Source: Fibrisoma limi BUZ 3
GTDB taxonomy: Bacteria; Bacteroidota; Bacteroidia; Cytophagales; Spirosomataceae
NCBI RefSeq assembly: GCF_000296815.2
Contig: NZ_CAIT01000007.1
Location: 434,001-498,000, forward strand
Reading direction: 5' to 3'
Length of the DNA: 64,000 nt
Every line of letters starts with the position of its first letter. Within the stretch, counting starts at the first letter, position 1. The position numbers and the translations under genes were made by a program. The notes beneath the pieces were generated by a model. That model was not told the DNA's origin. It did not search any database and worked only from the letters and a program-made list of their open reading frames with translations. Of the stretch, positions 54,596-63,998 are shown one piece after another.

Positions 54596-55723
54596 TTGAC
54601 ACCCACAATTGGCATTCTTGGCGGGGGCCAGCTCGGCCTCATGTTACTACAAGCCAGTATTGACTGGAATCTTCGCGTTCATGTTCTCGACGCCGATGCA
54701 GAAGCTCCCTGCCGACATCTCTGCACGCAGTTCACCCAAGGTTCGCTAACCGACTACGATACTGTTTACCAATTTGGCCAGGCCGTCGACGTACTGACCA
54801 TCGAGATTGAACGGGTCAACGTAGATGCCCTTGAGGCCCTCGAACGGGAAGGCAAACGGGTGTTTCCGCAACCGTCGGTTATCCGGACCATTCAGGACAA
54901 GCGGCTGCAAAAGCAATTTTACCGCGACCACGGTCTCCCCACGGCCGATTTTATCCTGACCGAAAACCGCGCTGACGTTGCCAGCTCAGCCGATTTCCTG
55001 CCCGCCTTCCACAAACTGGGTCGCGATGGCTACGATGGTCGCGGGGTGCAGCGTATTGTCTCCATCAATGACGCCGACAAGGCATTTGACGCCCCGGGCG
55101 TACTGGAAAAAGCCGTTGATTTTGAGAAGGAACTAGCTGTCATTGTAGCCCGTAACGAACGGGGCGACGTCAGTACGTTCCCGACCGTCGAAATGGTGTT
55201 TCATCCTGAACTGAACCTGGTCGAATACCTGTTTGCACCAGCCGAAATTTCGGATGCAGTCAATGAGCAGGCGCAGGACATCGCCCGCCGAACCGCCGAT
55301 GCGTTTGGCATTGTAGGCCTGCTGGCGGTCGAACTGTTTCTGGATAAAGAGGGCCACGTACTGATTAACGAAGTTGCTCCCCGCCCTCACAACAGCGGCC
55401 ATCACACGATCCGGGCCAACGTAACGTCGCAGTTTGAACAGCACTGGCGGGCTATCCTGAACTATCCGCTCGGCGACACGACGTACTACCAGCCGGCGGC
55501 CATGGTAAATCTCCTGGGAGAAGCCGGTCATACGGGGCCTGCCCGTTACGAAGGCCTCGAAACGCTGCTGGCCCTACCGGGTGTATTCCCGTTTTTCTAC
55601 GGAAAGGCTATAACGAAGCCGTTCCGTAAAATGGGACACGTTACGGTCATGGATAGCAATCTGGAACGGCTTCGCGAAAAAGTTGCCGTTGTTCGAGATA
55701 GTATACGCATAATTAGTGAGTGA
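54596..55723 (+). CDS. purK: 5-(carboxyamino)imidazole ribonucleotide synthase
   Basis: 375 residues with a TTG start at 54596 (no ATG fits before ILGGGQLGLM). ATP-grasp enzyme converting AIR, bicarbonate and ATP to N5-CAIR in purine synthesis. Motifs: GILGGGQLGLMLLQA, IQDKRLQKQFYRDHGLPT, GRDGYDGRGVQ, and EVAPRPHNSGHHT near residue 262. The partner purE is not adjacent. The intergenic palindrome abuts the start codon and could affect translation. Confidence 0.95.
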   Translation: MTPTIGILGGGQLGLMLLQASIDWNLRVHVLDADAEAPCRHLCTQFTQGSLTDYDTVYQFGQAVDVLTIEIERVNVDALEALEREGKRVFPQPSVIRTIQDKRLQKQFYRDHGLPTADFILTENRADVASSADFLPAFHKLGRDGYDGRGVQRIVSINDADKAFDAPGVLEKAVDFEKELAVIVARNERGDVSTFPTVEMVFHPELNLVEYLFAPAEISDAVNEQAQDIARRTADAFGIVGLLAVELFLDKEGHVLINEVAPRPHNSGHHTIRANVTSQFEQHWRAILNYPLGDTTYYQPAAMVNLLGEAGHTGPARYEGLETLLALPGVFPFFYGKAITKPFRKMGHVTVMDSNLERLREKVAVVRDSIRIISE

Positions 55724-55909
55724 TTCGTTCAGCGCTCCGAGTCTGAATTTCCGTGATAAATCCCTGCCCAAAACGCTCTGACCCTTAGGCTATTTCTCAC
55801 CAGATTACTTTAATGTATTAAATATCAATGAAAAGTATACTCCAGGGGATACTGACCGCTTGTCGACCAAGCTGTTCTTGCTAATTTTCCTATTCAATTT
55901 TTCCAAACG

Positions 55910-57124
55910 ATGAATAGAAAATTACTTTCAAAAACAGTATCCTCACTTTTGGGTTGCGTAATCCTGATTACCAGTTGCCAATCTCCTGATTCCGTTACTG
56001 ATCAGTCTCACCCTTTAGCAATTAAAGACCAGTACATCGTCACGCTTAAAGCACTTCCGTACGAAAACGCCCGACTGTCGGGAACGTACAATGATCGGGT
56101 TGCGATGATGGAACAACAGGCAACTCGTCTATTAAAACAATTCAAGTTTGACCCGGCGCTGGTTGAGCAGGTGTACACGTCAGTTATGACAGGCTTCTCA
56201 GCCCGGCTTACACCTGAGCAGGTCGAACAACTTCAGAAAAGCCCTTACGTATCAAGAATCGAGTCAGACCGGCTTATGGCGGTTACGGAGCCTAAACGTG
56301 TCGATGAAGCTGGGGCTCGCCCTTCGGCCAAGCAGGAAACGCCCTGGGGCATTGCAGCCGTTGGCGGCCCAACTAACTATACCGGTTCCAACGTAGCCTG
56401 GATTGTGGATACCGGCATTGACCTGGATCACCCTGACCTGAATGTTGACGCCAAACGTGGTAAGAATTTTGTAATAACCGGCCAAGGGTCTACGTCACTG
56501 GACGACAACCACGGGCATGGCACGCATATGGCCGGTATCATTGCCGCTAAAAATAACACGTACGGCGTTGTCGGTATTGCTGCGGGCGCGACTGTGATCC
56601 CGGTCAAAGTTGGTCATCGCTTTAACGATATTACGCTTTCTACGTTCATTGCCGGTATCGATTACGTAGCAGCCAACGCTAAAGCAGGCGATGTGGTGAA
56701 TCTGAGTGTCGGTGCGCAGGACGCTCCTTCAGCGGATGAAGCCGTTTTGCGTTTAGCGCAGGCTGTCAATGTTTTCATTGCCATATCGGCGGGCAATACC
56801 TACGAAGTCACGGATGCTAATCGCTTTTCGCCAGGGCGGGTAAACGGCCCGACTATTTTTACCGCATCGGCTCACAACAGCAAAGGAGTTTTTGCCAAAA
56901 TTTCCTGCTCAGGTAATCCCCCCATCGATTTTGCCGCCCCGGGCGTAAGCATTAAGTCGACGGTGAACAACGGTGGGTATACCTTCTTCTCGGAGGGAAC
57001 CTCAATGTCAACGGCCCACCTGGCGGGTATTTTGCTGGCAACCGGCGGTAAAATTTACGGAAAAGGATTTGTTACCGGCGACCGGGATGGTAACCCGGAC
57101 CCAAAAGCCTCGCGCATTCCTTAA
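55910..57124 (+). CDS. Subtilisin-like serine protease lipoprotein (S8)
   Basis: 404 residues. Lipobox ITSC (Cys23), an I9-type propeptide (about 40-125, with KDQYIVTLKA and FSARLTPEQVEQL) and an S8 catalytic domain: Asp167 in VDTGIDLDHPDL, His203 in NHGHGTHMAGI, oxyanion Asn296 in SAGNT and Ser365 in GTSMSTAHLAG. All catalytic residues are intact. Unusual in combining a lipid anchor with a propeptide. Monocistronic. Confidence 0.93.
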   Translation: MNRKLLSKTVSSLLGCVILITSCQSPDSVTDQSHPLAIKDQYIVTLKALPYENARLSGTYNDRVAMMEQQATRLLKQFKFDPALVEQVYTSVMTGFSARLTPEQVEQLQKSPYVSRIESDRLMAVTEPKRVDEAGARPSAKQETPWGIAAVGGPTNYTGSNVAWIVDTGIDLDHPDLNVDAKRGKNFVITGQGSTSLDDNHGHGTHMAGIIAAKNNTYGVVGIAAGATVIPVKVGHRFNDITLSTFIAGIDYVAANAKAGDVVNLSVGAQDAPSADEAVLRLAQAVNVFIAISAGNTYEVTDANRFSPGRVNGPTIFTASAHNSKGVFAKISCSGNPPIDFAAPGVSIKSTVNNGGYTFFSEGTSMSTAHLAGILLATGGKIYGKGFVTGDRDGNPDPKASRIP

Positions 57125-57129
57125 TCGGC

Positions 57130-57172
57130 AGAAAGCCCATCGCCCGGAATGGATCCGGGCGATAGGCTTTCT
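57130..57172. terminator. Hairpin between subtilase and GMC genes
   Basis: 18-base arms with one mismatch (57130-57147 and 57155-57172, 7-base loop) begin 6 bases after the subtilase stop and end 4 bases before the GMC stop; likely bidirectional terminator. Confidence 0.75.
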
Positions 57173-57175
57173 ACA

Positions 57176-58895
57176 CTATAAATTTCCTTTACGGAGTTCT
57201 TTCAACGCATAATTGGCTGCTCTCGCCGTAATGGCCATGAATGTCAGCGAGGGGTTTTGCGTCGACGTTGACGTCATACAGGCACCGTCTGTGACGAATA
57301 CGTTCTTGCAGGTGTGGAACTGGTTCCACTTGTTCAGTAAGGACGTTTTCGGGTCTTTACCCATGCGGACGCCCCCCATTTCGTGAATGTCCAGCCCCGG
57401 GGCTTTGTCAGGTTTGTCGTGCGTCTGAATGTTGGTAAAACCGGCTACGGTCAGCATCTCGGTCATCTGCTCATGAAAATCCCGGATCATCTTCTCGTCG
57501 TTGTCGTCGTATCCAACCGAAATACGTAGCTGTGGAATGCCCCACGGATCGGTCAGATTCGGGTCCAAAGCAATGTAATTGCTTTTCTTTCGGAATTGTT
57601 TCGCCCATCATGTGCGACCCCACGCGCCAGTTGCCGTACTTGGGCTGCATCAGACTTGCTTTCAGATCTTCTCCAATGCCCGACGTATCGGCGCTGGTCA
57701 TCCGGCTAGACCCAAACCCGGCGGCATATCCGCGCAGAAAATCGGTTTCCTGCTTGAATACGTTCCGGAACCGCGGAATGTAGCTGCTGTTCGGGCGGAT
57801 GCCTTCGGTTGTTGTGTCCAGGAAGCCTTCGTATTCGGCCGAGATCGTAGTACGGAAATTATGGAACGCTACGTATTTACCCAGTAAGCCGTTGTCGTTG
57901 CCCAGCCCGTTCGGAAAGCGGTTCGACGTTGAGTTGAGCAGGATCAGGTTGCTGTTCAGGCAGGCGGCATTGACGAAGATGATTTTTGCGTAGTACTCCG
58001 TTACCGCTTTGGTGTGCGCATCGATCACCCGAACGCCCGATGCCTTCCCCTTCTTTTCGTCGTAGATAATCGAATGCACGACAGAATCCGGCCGGAGAGT
58101 CATTTTGCCGGTTTTAGCCGCCCACGGGAGTGTCGATGAGTTCGAACTGAAATACCCGCCGTACGGGCATCCCCGCTGACACAACGAGCGGTTCTGGCAC
58201 TGCGCCCGCCCCTGCTGGTAATGAATGGGCTGCGGTTTGGTCAGGTGAGCGCACCGTCCGATGATGATGGGTCTCGTGCCGTTGTAATGCTTGGCCATCT
58301 GCTCCGTGAAGTGCTTCTCCACGCACGACTGTTCGTGGGGTGGCAGAAATTCTCCGTCGGGCAGTTGCGGCAGCCCGTCTTTGTTGCCCGAAATACCGGC
58401 GAACTTTTCCACGTGACTATACCAGGGGGCGATGTCCTTGTAGCCAATTGGCCACTCCACCGCAAAACCGTCGCGGGCGGGACCATCGAAGTCGTACTGC
58501 GACCAGCGCTGCGTTCCCCGCGCCCACATCAGCGATTTTCCGCCTACGTGGTAGCCCCGAATCCAGTCGAATGGTTTCTCCTGTACGTAGGGGTGCTCGG
58601 CGTCTTTGACAAAAAAATGGCTGGCATCCTCCCGGTTCGCATAGCAACGGCTGGCAATCGGGTTAGCATCCAGATATTCCTTGGACAGTTGTCCGCCGTG
58701 CGGAAACTCCCACGGCTGCATCATCGTAGTGGGGTAGTCAGTGATGTGTTTTACGTCACGGCCCCGTTCCAGTACAAGGGTCCGCAGTCCGCCTTCGGTT
58801 AATTCTTTAGCTGCCCAGCCACCACTGATGCCGGAACCAATTACGATAGCATCGAACGTACGCTCTTTAACTGAATCTATATTAAGAAAAGCCAT
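57176..58895 (-). pseudogene. GMC oxidoreductase (gluconate 2-dehydrogenase-type large subunit), frameshifted
   Basis: FAD-dependent GMC protein in two frames. The first frame (58895 down to 57471) has FDAIVIGSGISGGWAAKELT (FAD site) and runs normally to GETIPKEK, then continues out of frame; the second (57568-57176) starts at LDPNLTDPWGIPQL and ends with the normal GMC C-terminus CMTSTSTQNPSLTFMAITARA. Adding one A to the short A-run (minus strand; T-run 57583-57586) restores PKEKSNYIALDPNL. So one base is missing in a homopolymer: real mutation, phase switch or sequencing error. It follows its small-subunit gene and would form a periplasmic dehydrogenase with it. Confidence 0.85.
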
Positions 58896-58925
58896 GTGCT
58901 TATTGGAAGAGGATAAGACGGTTAA

Positions 58926-59465
58926 TTAACGAGTGCCGTTCACGGCAATTTTCTGAACCGGCACGCAGCCGTGGTAATAGCCCGGAGCCATGACGTATTT
59001 CTGTACGTTCACGAGGTAGAACTCCGAGTTTGTATAGCCACGGATCGTCAGCCCTTTCACCATGTCGACGAATGGTTTACCAACGGGATCGGTAGATGCC
59101 GACAGCTTCGTCAGTACGTCCTTGCGCTGTGCGGCATCGCATTCCATGAACCCTTTGCTGTATGTCTGTTGTGCAGTGGCATCGGTCAGACCCAGCCCCT
59201 GCTGCAACGTCGTCAGCGCCGACTGACCGTAGCAATCCCGAATGATGCGCAACACGAACTGATGCACCCCGAGCGACTTAGCACCGGGGGTATCCGTCTG
59301 CGGAATAAACGTTTCGACTAATTCGCCCAGTAATGCTTCTTCGTTGAACGAAACAATCGAAACGTTTCCGATCGAATCAGGGGTCCAGTTGGAGGCCCAG
59401 GCGGGTAGGCTTATTAACCCGCCAACACCGATGGCCAAATTTTTAAGTACGGATCGTCGCTGCAT
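58926..59465 (-). CDS. Gluconate 2-dehydrogenase subunit 3-like protein
   Basis: 179 residues with a Tat-like signal (MQRRSVLKNLAIGVGGLISL). Small subunit that accompanies GMC flavoprotein dehydrogenases: VETFIPQTDTPGAKSLGVHQFV and DTP-x-GAK pattern are typical of this family, where it is needed for export and stability of the large subunit. Ends 31 bases before the GMC gene, same strand, so one operon. Its partner being frameshifted would leave this protein without a partner. Confidence 0.9.
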   Translation of the reverse strand: MQRRSVLKNLAIGVGGLISLPAWASNWTPDSIGNVSIVSFNEEALLGELVETFIPQTDTPGAKSLGVHQFVLRIIRDCYGQSALTTLQQGLGLTDATAQQTYSKGFMECDAAQRKDVLTKLSASTDPVGKPFVDMVKGLTIRGYTNSEFYLVNVQKYVMAPGYYHGCVPVQKIAVNGTR

Positions 59466-59538
59466 AATCAGGTACTGGTAAGTATTACGCTTAATCTATT
59501 GAAAAGACAAGTAAGCTATTGTTTCTACTACTACGTAT

Positions 59539-59609
59539 AGAACGCTGATTGTCATGATTTTTATGAGTTTATCATGATTAATCATAAGAATCATGACAAT
59601 CAGCGTTCT
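59539..59609. repeat. 28-bp inverted repeat (REP-like palindrome)
   Basis: Arms 59539-59566 and 59582-59609 are complementary with one mismatch; the 15-base loop contains a further palindrome (ATCATGAT). It lies between the NmrA-like gene's 3' end and the small-subunit gene. Long AT-rich arms starting AGAACGCTGATTGTCATG are unlike an ordinary terminator. Confidence 0.8.
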
Positions 59610-59639
59610 AACTGATCTGTCAGCGATTACCCCACGTAC

Positions 59640-60536
59640 TCAGAAAAAACTCGCGTAATCCCGAGCGAAATCAGCAAATGTTCGAGCCGCCTTACCGGTA
59701 ACCTCTTGCACATCCGGCAACACAGCCGATGCTTCGTTTCGGCTGTAATGCGCGTAGTCTTCGAGCAGTCCATCGGTCTGCCAATCCGGAAATCCGGCCG
59801 CTGCCAGCGCCTGCCGCATAGCCGCCGGTGGCACATCCACAAACGCGACAGGCTTGCCAAGCGCATCGGCCAGTTGGTCGGCCATTTCGGCGTGCGTCAG
59901 GGCGTCCGGGCCAGTAATGGTATACGTTTTTCCATCATGATCCGGCTCAGTCAGGGTGGCTGCTGCTACGGAGGCAATGTCACGAACGTCAACGACACTG
60001 ATCCGGGCAGTGCCGACGGCAGCAAAGAACTTACCCTGTTGCCTGATCGGCTCGCGGAAGCCTAACAGGCCCTGCATGAACAGATTCGGGCGCAGAAACG
60101 TAAAGTTCATGCCCGACTCCCGAATTGCATCCTCAACAACCGCATGGTAACGCAGAAACCGTACGGGCGAATTACGGTCGGCTGCATACTGCGATAGTTT
60201 GACAAGATGCTGAACCCCCGCCCGCTGGGCTTCAGCGACAAACCTGAGTTGCTGCGTTTCGGCCTGCTCCGACGAATTTGTTAGTACAAAAGCGCGCTCT
60301 ATACCCGCCAGCGCTTTTGCCAACGTAGCCGGGTCGTTGAAGTCGCCCAGCACGACCTCAGCACCCGGCAGGGTTGACAGCCGATCGACATCGTTGGCCG
60401 ATCGGACCATCGCCCGAAACGCAATGCCCCGGTCGGATAGCTGTTTGATTACTTCCGACCCAACGCTGCCTGTTGCTCCTGTGATAAGAATAGCGGGCAC
60501 TGTAGATTCATGTTGTGAAATTGCTGCGGTATTCAT
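59640..60536 (-). CDS. NmrA-family NAD(P)-binding protein
   Basis: 298 residues. Atypical SDR of the NmrA/HSCARG type: ILITGATGSVGSEVIKQL dinucleotide site, LGDFNDPATLAKAL, then FLRPNLFMQ and ITGPDALTHAEMADQL typical of NAD(P)H:quinone oxidoreductase-like NmrA proteins. The catalytic YxxxK is absent (YHAVVED). May be a redox sensor or a quinone reductase. Divergent from an AraC regulator that probably controls it. Confidence 0.88.
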   Translation of the reverse strand: MNTAAISQHESTVPAILITGATGSVGSEVIKQLSDRGIAFRAMVRSANDVDRLSTLPGAEVVLGDFNDPATLAKALAGIERAFVLTNSSEQAETQQLRFVAEAQRAGVQHLVKLSQYAADRNSPVRFLRYHAVVEDAIRESGMNFTFLRPNLFMQGLLGFREPIRQQGKFFAAVGTARISVVDVRDIASVAAATLTEPDHDGKTYTITGPDALTHAEMADQLADALGKPVAFVDVPPAAMRQALAAAGFPDWQTDGLLEDYAHYSRNEASAVLPDVQEVTGKAARTFADFARDYASFF

Positions 60537-60685
60537 ACGTTTTGGCGTTTAAGGCTCCATCAGGACAGCGCCAGAACCTTCCTTGACCTGAGTGAGCAGA
60601 AATGAAGTTTATTTTGTTCTGACGCTACAAAGGTCCACTACCGCAGCCGGGTAAAATTGTAAGAAAACGAAACGGGACTCAGGCC

Positions 60686-61516
60686 ATGAACAGCCAACTG
60701 ATTGAAGCCGATGAACGACTGGCGACCGTGTTCAGTCATTATTACTGCGTTCAGCAGGGGCCTCAGGATGCACCGCTCCAGCAGCAATTAGTACCGAACT
60801 ATGAGATGCTGCTGGTGTTTAATTTCGGCCCGGCAATTTCAGGCAGCCTGGGCGATGCGCCCTACGTCATTAGCCGGACAGCGGTGCTGGGTCCGTTGCA
60901 GAAAACGCTGACGTATGAACTACCCGCCGGAGCCGACCTGATTGTCGTGAACTTCACCCTGAACGGCTTTTACCGCCTGCTACGGGTACCCATGCAGGAA
61001 CTGAAAACGCAGGACATCCACAACCCCGACGTACTGCTGAACAAACCCTGCTTTGAGGATATATGGAGTCAGTTGGCCCAGATGACCACGTTGGCAGATC
61101 GATTACAGTTGCTGAACGAATACGCCCTGACGTATGCCGCCCCGGCTGATTCAACCACAAACTCAATGATTGAAAGTATCCCGTATGTCAACAATACGGT
61201 CGTTGAACCAGTCAAACTATTGGCTACTCAACAGCAGGTTTCGGCCCGTATGATCCAGCTAACACTTCAGAAACAGTTGGGCTACTCGGCCAGGGAACTG
61301 GTGCGGTTCCTTCGTTTTAAGAAAGTGCTTACGTTTCTCTTCCAACAACCCACACCGTCCGTTGACTGGCTGTCGCTCGTGTCCGAATATGGTTACCACG
61401 ATCAAAGCCACCTCATCAAAGATTTTCAGCAGTATATGGGCATTTCACCCCGACAGTTCATTAACCAACTGGCGCAGGGCGGCATGTGTATCAGTAAACC
61501 AGGAAAGTTTTATTGA
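60686..61516 (+). CDS. AraC-family transcriptional regulator
   Basis: 276 residues. N-terminal part is a variable sensor domain of DUF6597-like type (VPNYEMLLVFNFGP); the C-terminal about 100 residues are an AraC helix-turn-helix pair: QQQVSARMIQLTLQKQLGYSARELVRFLRFKK and LVSEYGYHDQSHLIKDFQQYMGISPRQF. Divergent from the NmrA-like gene with 149 bases between; a typical regulator-target pair. Effector unknown. Confidence 0.92.
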   Translation: MNSQLIEADERLATVFSHYYCVQQGPQDAPLQQQLVPNYEMLLVFNFGPAISGSLGDAPYVISRTAVLGPLQKTLTYELPAGADLIVVNFTLNGFYRLLRVPMQELKTQDIHNPDVLLNKPCFEDIWSQLAQMTTLADRLQLLNEYALTYAAPADSTTNSMIESIPYVNNTVVEPVKLLATQQQVSARMIQLTLQKQLGYSARELVRFLRFKKVLTFLFQQPTPSVDWLSLVSEYGYHDQSHLIKDFQQYMGISPRQFINQLAQGGMCISKPGKFY

Positions 61517-61520
61517 CCAG

Positions 61521-61550
61521 TAAAAAAGCGGAGCCGTTGTCGGCTCCGCT
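61521..61550 (-). terminator. Intrinsic terminator of the FAH-family gene
   Basis: Perfect 10-bp stem (AGCGGAGCCG at 61527-61536, loop TTGT, complement to 61550) followed on the minus strand by TTTTTT. May also end the AraC gene. Confidence 0.88.
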
Positions 61551-61584
61551 CCATGCTTATCGCTACGTAGAAACTTCTACTACC

Positions 61585-62436
61585 TCATCCTACCGGATTT
61601 TCAAGTGTTCCGATGCCATCAATCGTAATCCGAACGATGTCGCCCTTTTCCAGGGTAAAATTGTCGGGCGGCACAATCCCCGTACCCGTCATGAGGTAGC
61701 AACCATTCGGGAACGAGCATTCGCGATAGAGGAAGGACACCAGTTCGTCGTGTTTGCGCTTCATCTGATCAATGCCGATGCTGTTGTCGAAAACGGTTTC
61801 GTTGTTCCGTTTAATTTCGAGCCGGATTTGCGCATCGGCGGCTATGGGCTTTTCCGGTACGTACAGACAGGGACCTAAAGCCGCACTTCCGTCGTAGGTT
61901 TTGGCCTGGGGCAGATACAGCGGGTTTTCGCCTTCGATGCTTCGCGAACTCATGTCGTTGCCGCAGGTGTAGCCTACAATCTTACCGCTCGACGTAATAA
62001 ACAGGGTCAGTTCCGGCTCCGGTACGTTCCAGGTTGAATCCTGCCGGATACGCACCTCATCGCCTGGGGCAACCACTCGTGTAGCCGTCGATTTAAAGAA
62101 TAATTCAGGCCGGTCGGCGTCGTACACGCGGTCGTAGAAGTCGCCACCGCCTGCCTTCTTGGACTCCTCCATACGGGCATCGCGGCTGCGGAGGTACGTA
62201 ACGCCCGACGCCCAGACTTCCTGCTGGCCGATGGGTGCCATCAGATCTGATTTGATCCAGTTCTGGTACTCGTCCGACGCTGCCGACGAAGGCACTTCCT
62301 GCGCCAGAAATTGATAGAGATTATCCTGATTGACTAAGTAATCCCAGTCATCGGAAGGGGCGCGGTGAAATTGGACGGGTCCATTAGTACGGTCATGTTC
62401 GACGACAATGCCGTGGCGGGTTTTGTAAAGTTTCAT
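61585..62436 (-). CDS. Fumarylacetoacetate hydrolase (FAH)-family protein
   Basis: 283 residues. FAH fold with metal ligands in WNVPEPELTLFI (two Glu) and GYTCGNDMSSRSIEGENPLYLPQAKTYDG split over the usual loop (Asp in YTCGNDM), plus GTGIVPPDNFTLEKGD at the C-terminus. Family members hydrolyse or decarboxylate 2-oxo acids or acylpyruvates, or act on 2-keto-3-deoxy sugar acids. The SSRSIEGENPLYLPQAK variant is common in sugar-acid dehydratases of this family. Single gene. Confidence 0.88.
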   Translation of the reverse strand: MKLYKTRHGIVVEHDRTNGPVQFHRAPSDDWDYLVNQDNLYQFLAQEVPSSAASDEYQNWIKSDLMAPIGQQEVWASGVTYLRSRDARMEESKKAGGGDFYDRVYDADRPELFFKSTATRVVAPGDEVRIRQDSTWNVPEPELTLFITSSGKIVGYTCGNDMSSRSIEGENPLYLPQAKTYDGSAALGPCLYVPEKPIAADAQIRLEIKRNNETVFDNSIGIDQMKRKHDELVSFLYRECSFPNGCYLMTGTGIVPPDNFTLEKGDIVRITIDGIGTLENPVG

Positions 62437-62565
62437 GCGAAGGTTCGGAAATTCGCCAATTATAAGGTAAACCCGCGAAAATTCCAGCCAATTTTGTTAT
62501 ATTAGTAACTATCCGATTAACAACCACCGAGTTTCTCCAGAGACATTCGGTGGCCAGACAACAGT

Positions 62566-63258
62566 ATGCTGCAAAAGACCCGGGGCATTGCCCTTAGCTA
62601 CCTGCGTTACCGCGAAACCTCCATCATAGCCCGCGTTTATACCGAAGAATTTGGTTTGCAGAGCTACATCGTCAACGGTGTCCGTTCGGCCAAAAGTAAG
62701 TCGAACAAAATCGCCATGTTTCAGCCCCTGACGCTGCTGGAAATGGTTGTCTATTACAAAGACGACCGCGATTTACACCGGCTGTCGGAGGCCAAAACGA
62801 GCTATCCGTTCCAAAGCATTCCGTTTGAAGTTGCCAAATCGAGTATGGCCATTTTCGTGACGGAAATGCTGACCAAGACATTGAAGGAAGAAGCCAGTAA
62901 CCCGATGCTGTTCCGGTTTCTGATCGACTCGGTCCTGTTTCTGGAAGACGCCCGGACGAACTACGAAAACTTCCACCTGACGTTCCTGCTCAAACTATCG
63001 TTTTTTCTGGGTTTTGGTCCCGAAAGCGCCCGTGAGTTTGAGGACCAGTTGCACGAAAATTCGGTGCCTTTCCTGGCCGACGACGAACTGACCAACGCGC
63101 TCAACACCATGTTACGTCAGCCGCTGGGTACAGCCATCAAACTGAGCCGCTCCGGCCGGAATGAATTGCTGGATGCGCTGGTGTCGTACTACAAGATTCA
63201 CATCGATTCGCTGGGCGAAGTTAAATCGCTGCCCGTGCTGCGTGAAGTGCTGGGATAA
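62566..63258 (+). CDS. recO: DNA repair protein RecO
   Basis: 230 residues. RecO helps RecR load RecA at gaps. N-terminal OB fold (TRGIALSYLRYRETSIIARVYTEEFGLQ split: ETSIIARVYT, then YIVNGVRSAKSK), followed by the helical C-terminal domain with FLIDSVLFLED and LLKLSFFLGFGP. The zinc-finger cysteines of some RecO proteins are absent, as is usual in Bacteroidetes. Bounded by hairpins on both sides. Confidence 0.93.
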   Translation: MLQKTRGIALSYLRYRETSIIARVYTEEFGLQSYIVNGVRSAKSKSNKIAMFQPLTLLEMVVYYKDDRDLHRLSEAKTSYPFQSIPFEVAKSSMAIFVTEMLTKTLKEEASNPMLFRFLIDSVLFLEDARTNYENFHLTFLLKLSFFLGFGPESAREFEDQLHENSVPFLADDELTNALNTMLRQPLGTAIKLSRSGRNELLDALVSYYKIHIDSLGEVKSLPVLREVLG

Positions 63259-63293
63259 CACAACGCCCCGGTCGTCTGGCCGGGGCGTTGTGT
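63258..63293. terminator. Hairpin at the recO end
   Basis: Perfect 14-bp stem (63258-63271 with 63280-63293, 8-base loop) starting at the recO stop codon, between convergent genes. No T-tract on either strand. Confidence 0.7.
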
Positions 63294-63314
63294 AACGCTA
63301 TATGAAAGTTGTGT

Positions 63315-63998
63315 TTACTGCTTCACGACCCGAACCGTTTTGGTCTGTTTAGGTGTAGCCACTTTCAGCAACAGCACTCCCGTCGGCTGCCGACGTACGT
63401 CGAACACAGTCCACTCGGTCGCTGCTGCCTTATCGATGGTTTTCGTCTCGACAGCCCGGCCGTTAAGGTCCGTCAGCGAAACCGTCAACGTCTGACCGGC
63501 TGCACCCTGAATTTCGGCGATTACGTCTTCCTTAGCCGGGTTACCCAGAAGCCGTACGTTCAGGGATTCAACGGCTTCGGTAGCAGCCACGCGGGCGCTC
63601 TGGCGGCAGAAGGCCCCGAAGTCAAAGTCACGCATGACCACTACCCCACTCTGACGAGCCATCAGGGTTACGACCGTACCACTGTTGGGGTCATTGCGTT
63701 TCTCCTGTTCGATGACACCGTTCGGATTTGTTGACCAATCCTTGATTCCCACCGACCGGAACTCAATCGGGGTGCCGTCGCCACCCGTTGTACGGAATGT
63801 GATAGCACCAGTCTGGCAGTTATAAAGTGGCTCAATCAAAGCCAGCGGCTGCGATGGGTTACTACCGCCACAGAAGGCTCCAAAATCAAAATCCAGCATC
63901 ACCACTACGCCATTCTGGCGGGCCATCAGCGTTACGACCGTACCGCTATTCGGATCATTACGCTTCGCGGCATCGATCACGCCGTTGGGGTTAGTTGA
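63315..63998 (-). CDS. Repeat-bearing T9SS surface protein, N-terminus outside the window
   Basis: The C-terminal 228 residues of a longer protein; the frame stays open to the window end (STNPNGVI before the first GTG). It contains one full 88-residue unit (TNPNGVI, KRNDPNSGTVVTLMARQ, VVVMLDFDFGAFC, then LIEPLYNCQTGAITFRTTGG and GIKDWS) and the start of a second, followed by a T9SS-type sorting domain (LNVRLLGNPAKEDVIAEIQG to the final KQTKTVRVVKQ). Expected at the cell surface. Repeats of this CQTGAI type are typical of large Cytophagales surface proteins. Confidence 0.85.
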   Translation of the reverse strand, partial: STNPNGVIDAAKRNDPNSGTVVTLMARQNGVVVMLDFDFGAFCGGSNPSQPLALIEPLYNCQTGAITFRTTGGDGTPIEFRSVGIKDWSTNPNGVIEQEKRNDPNSGTVVTLMARQSGVVVMRDFDFGAFCRQSARVAATEAVESLNVRLLGNPAKEDVIAEIQGAAGQTLTVSLTDLNGRAVETKTIDKAAATEWTVFDVRRQPTGVLLLKVATPKQTKTVRVVKQ

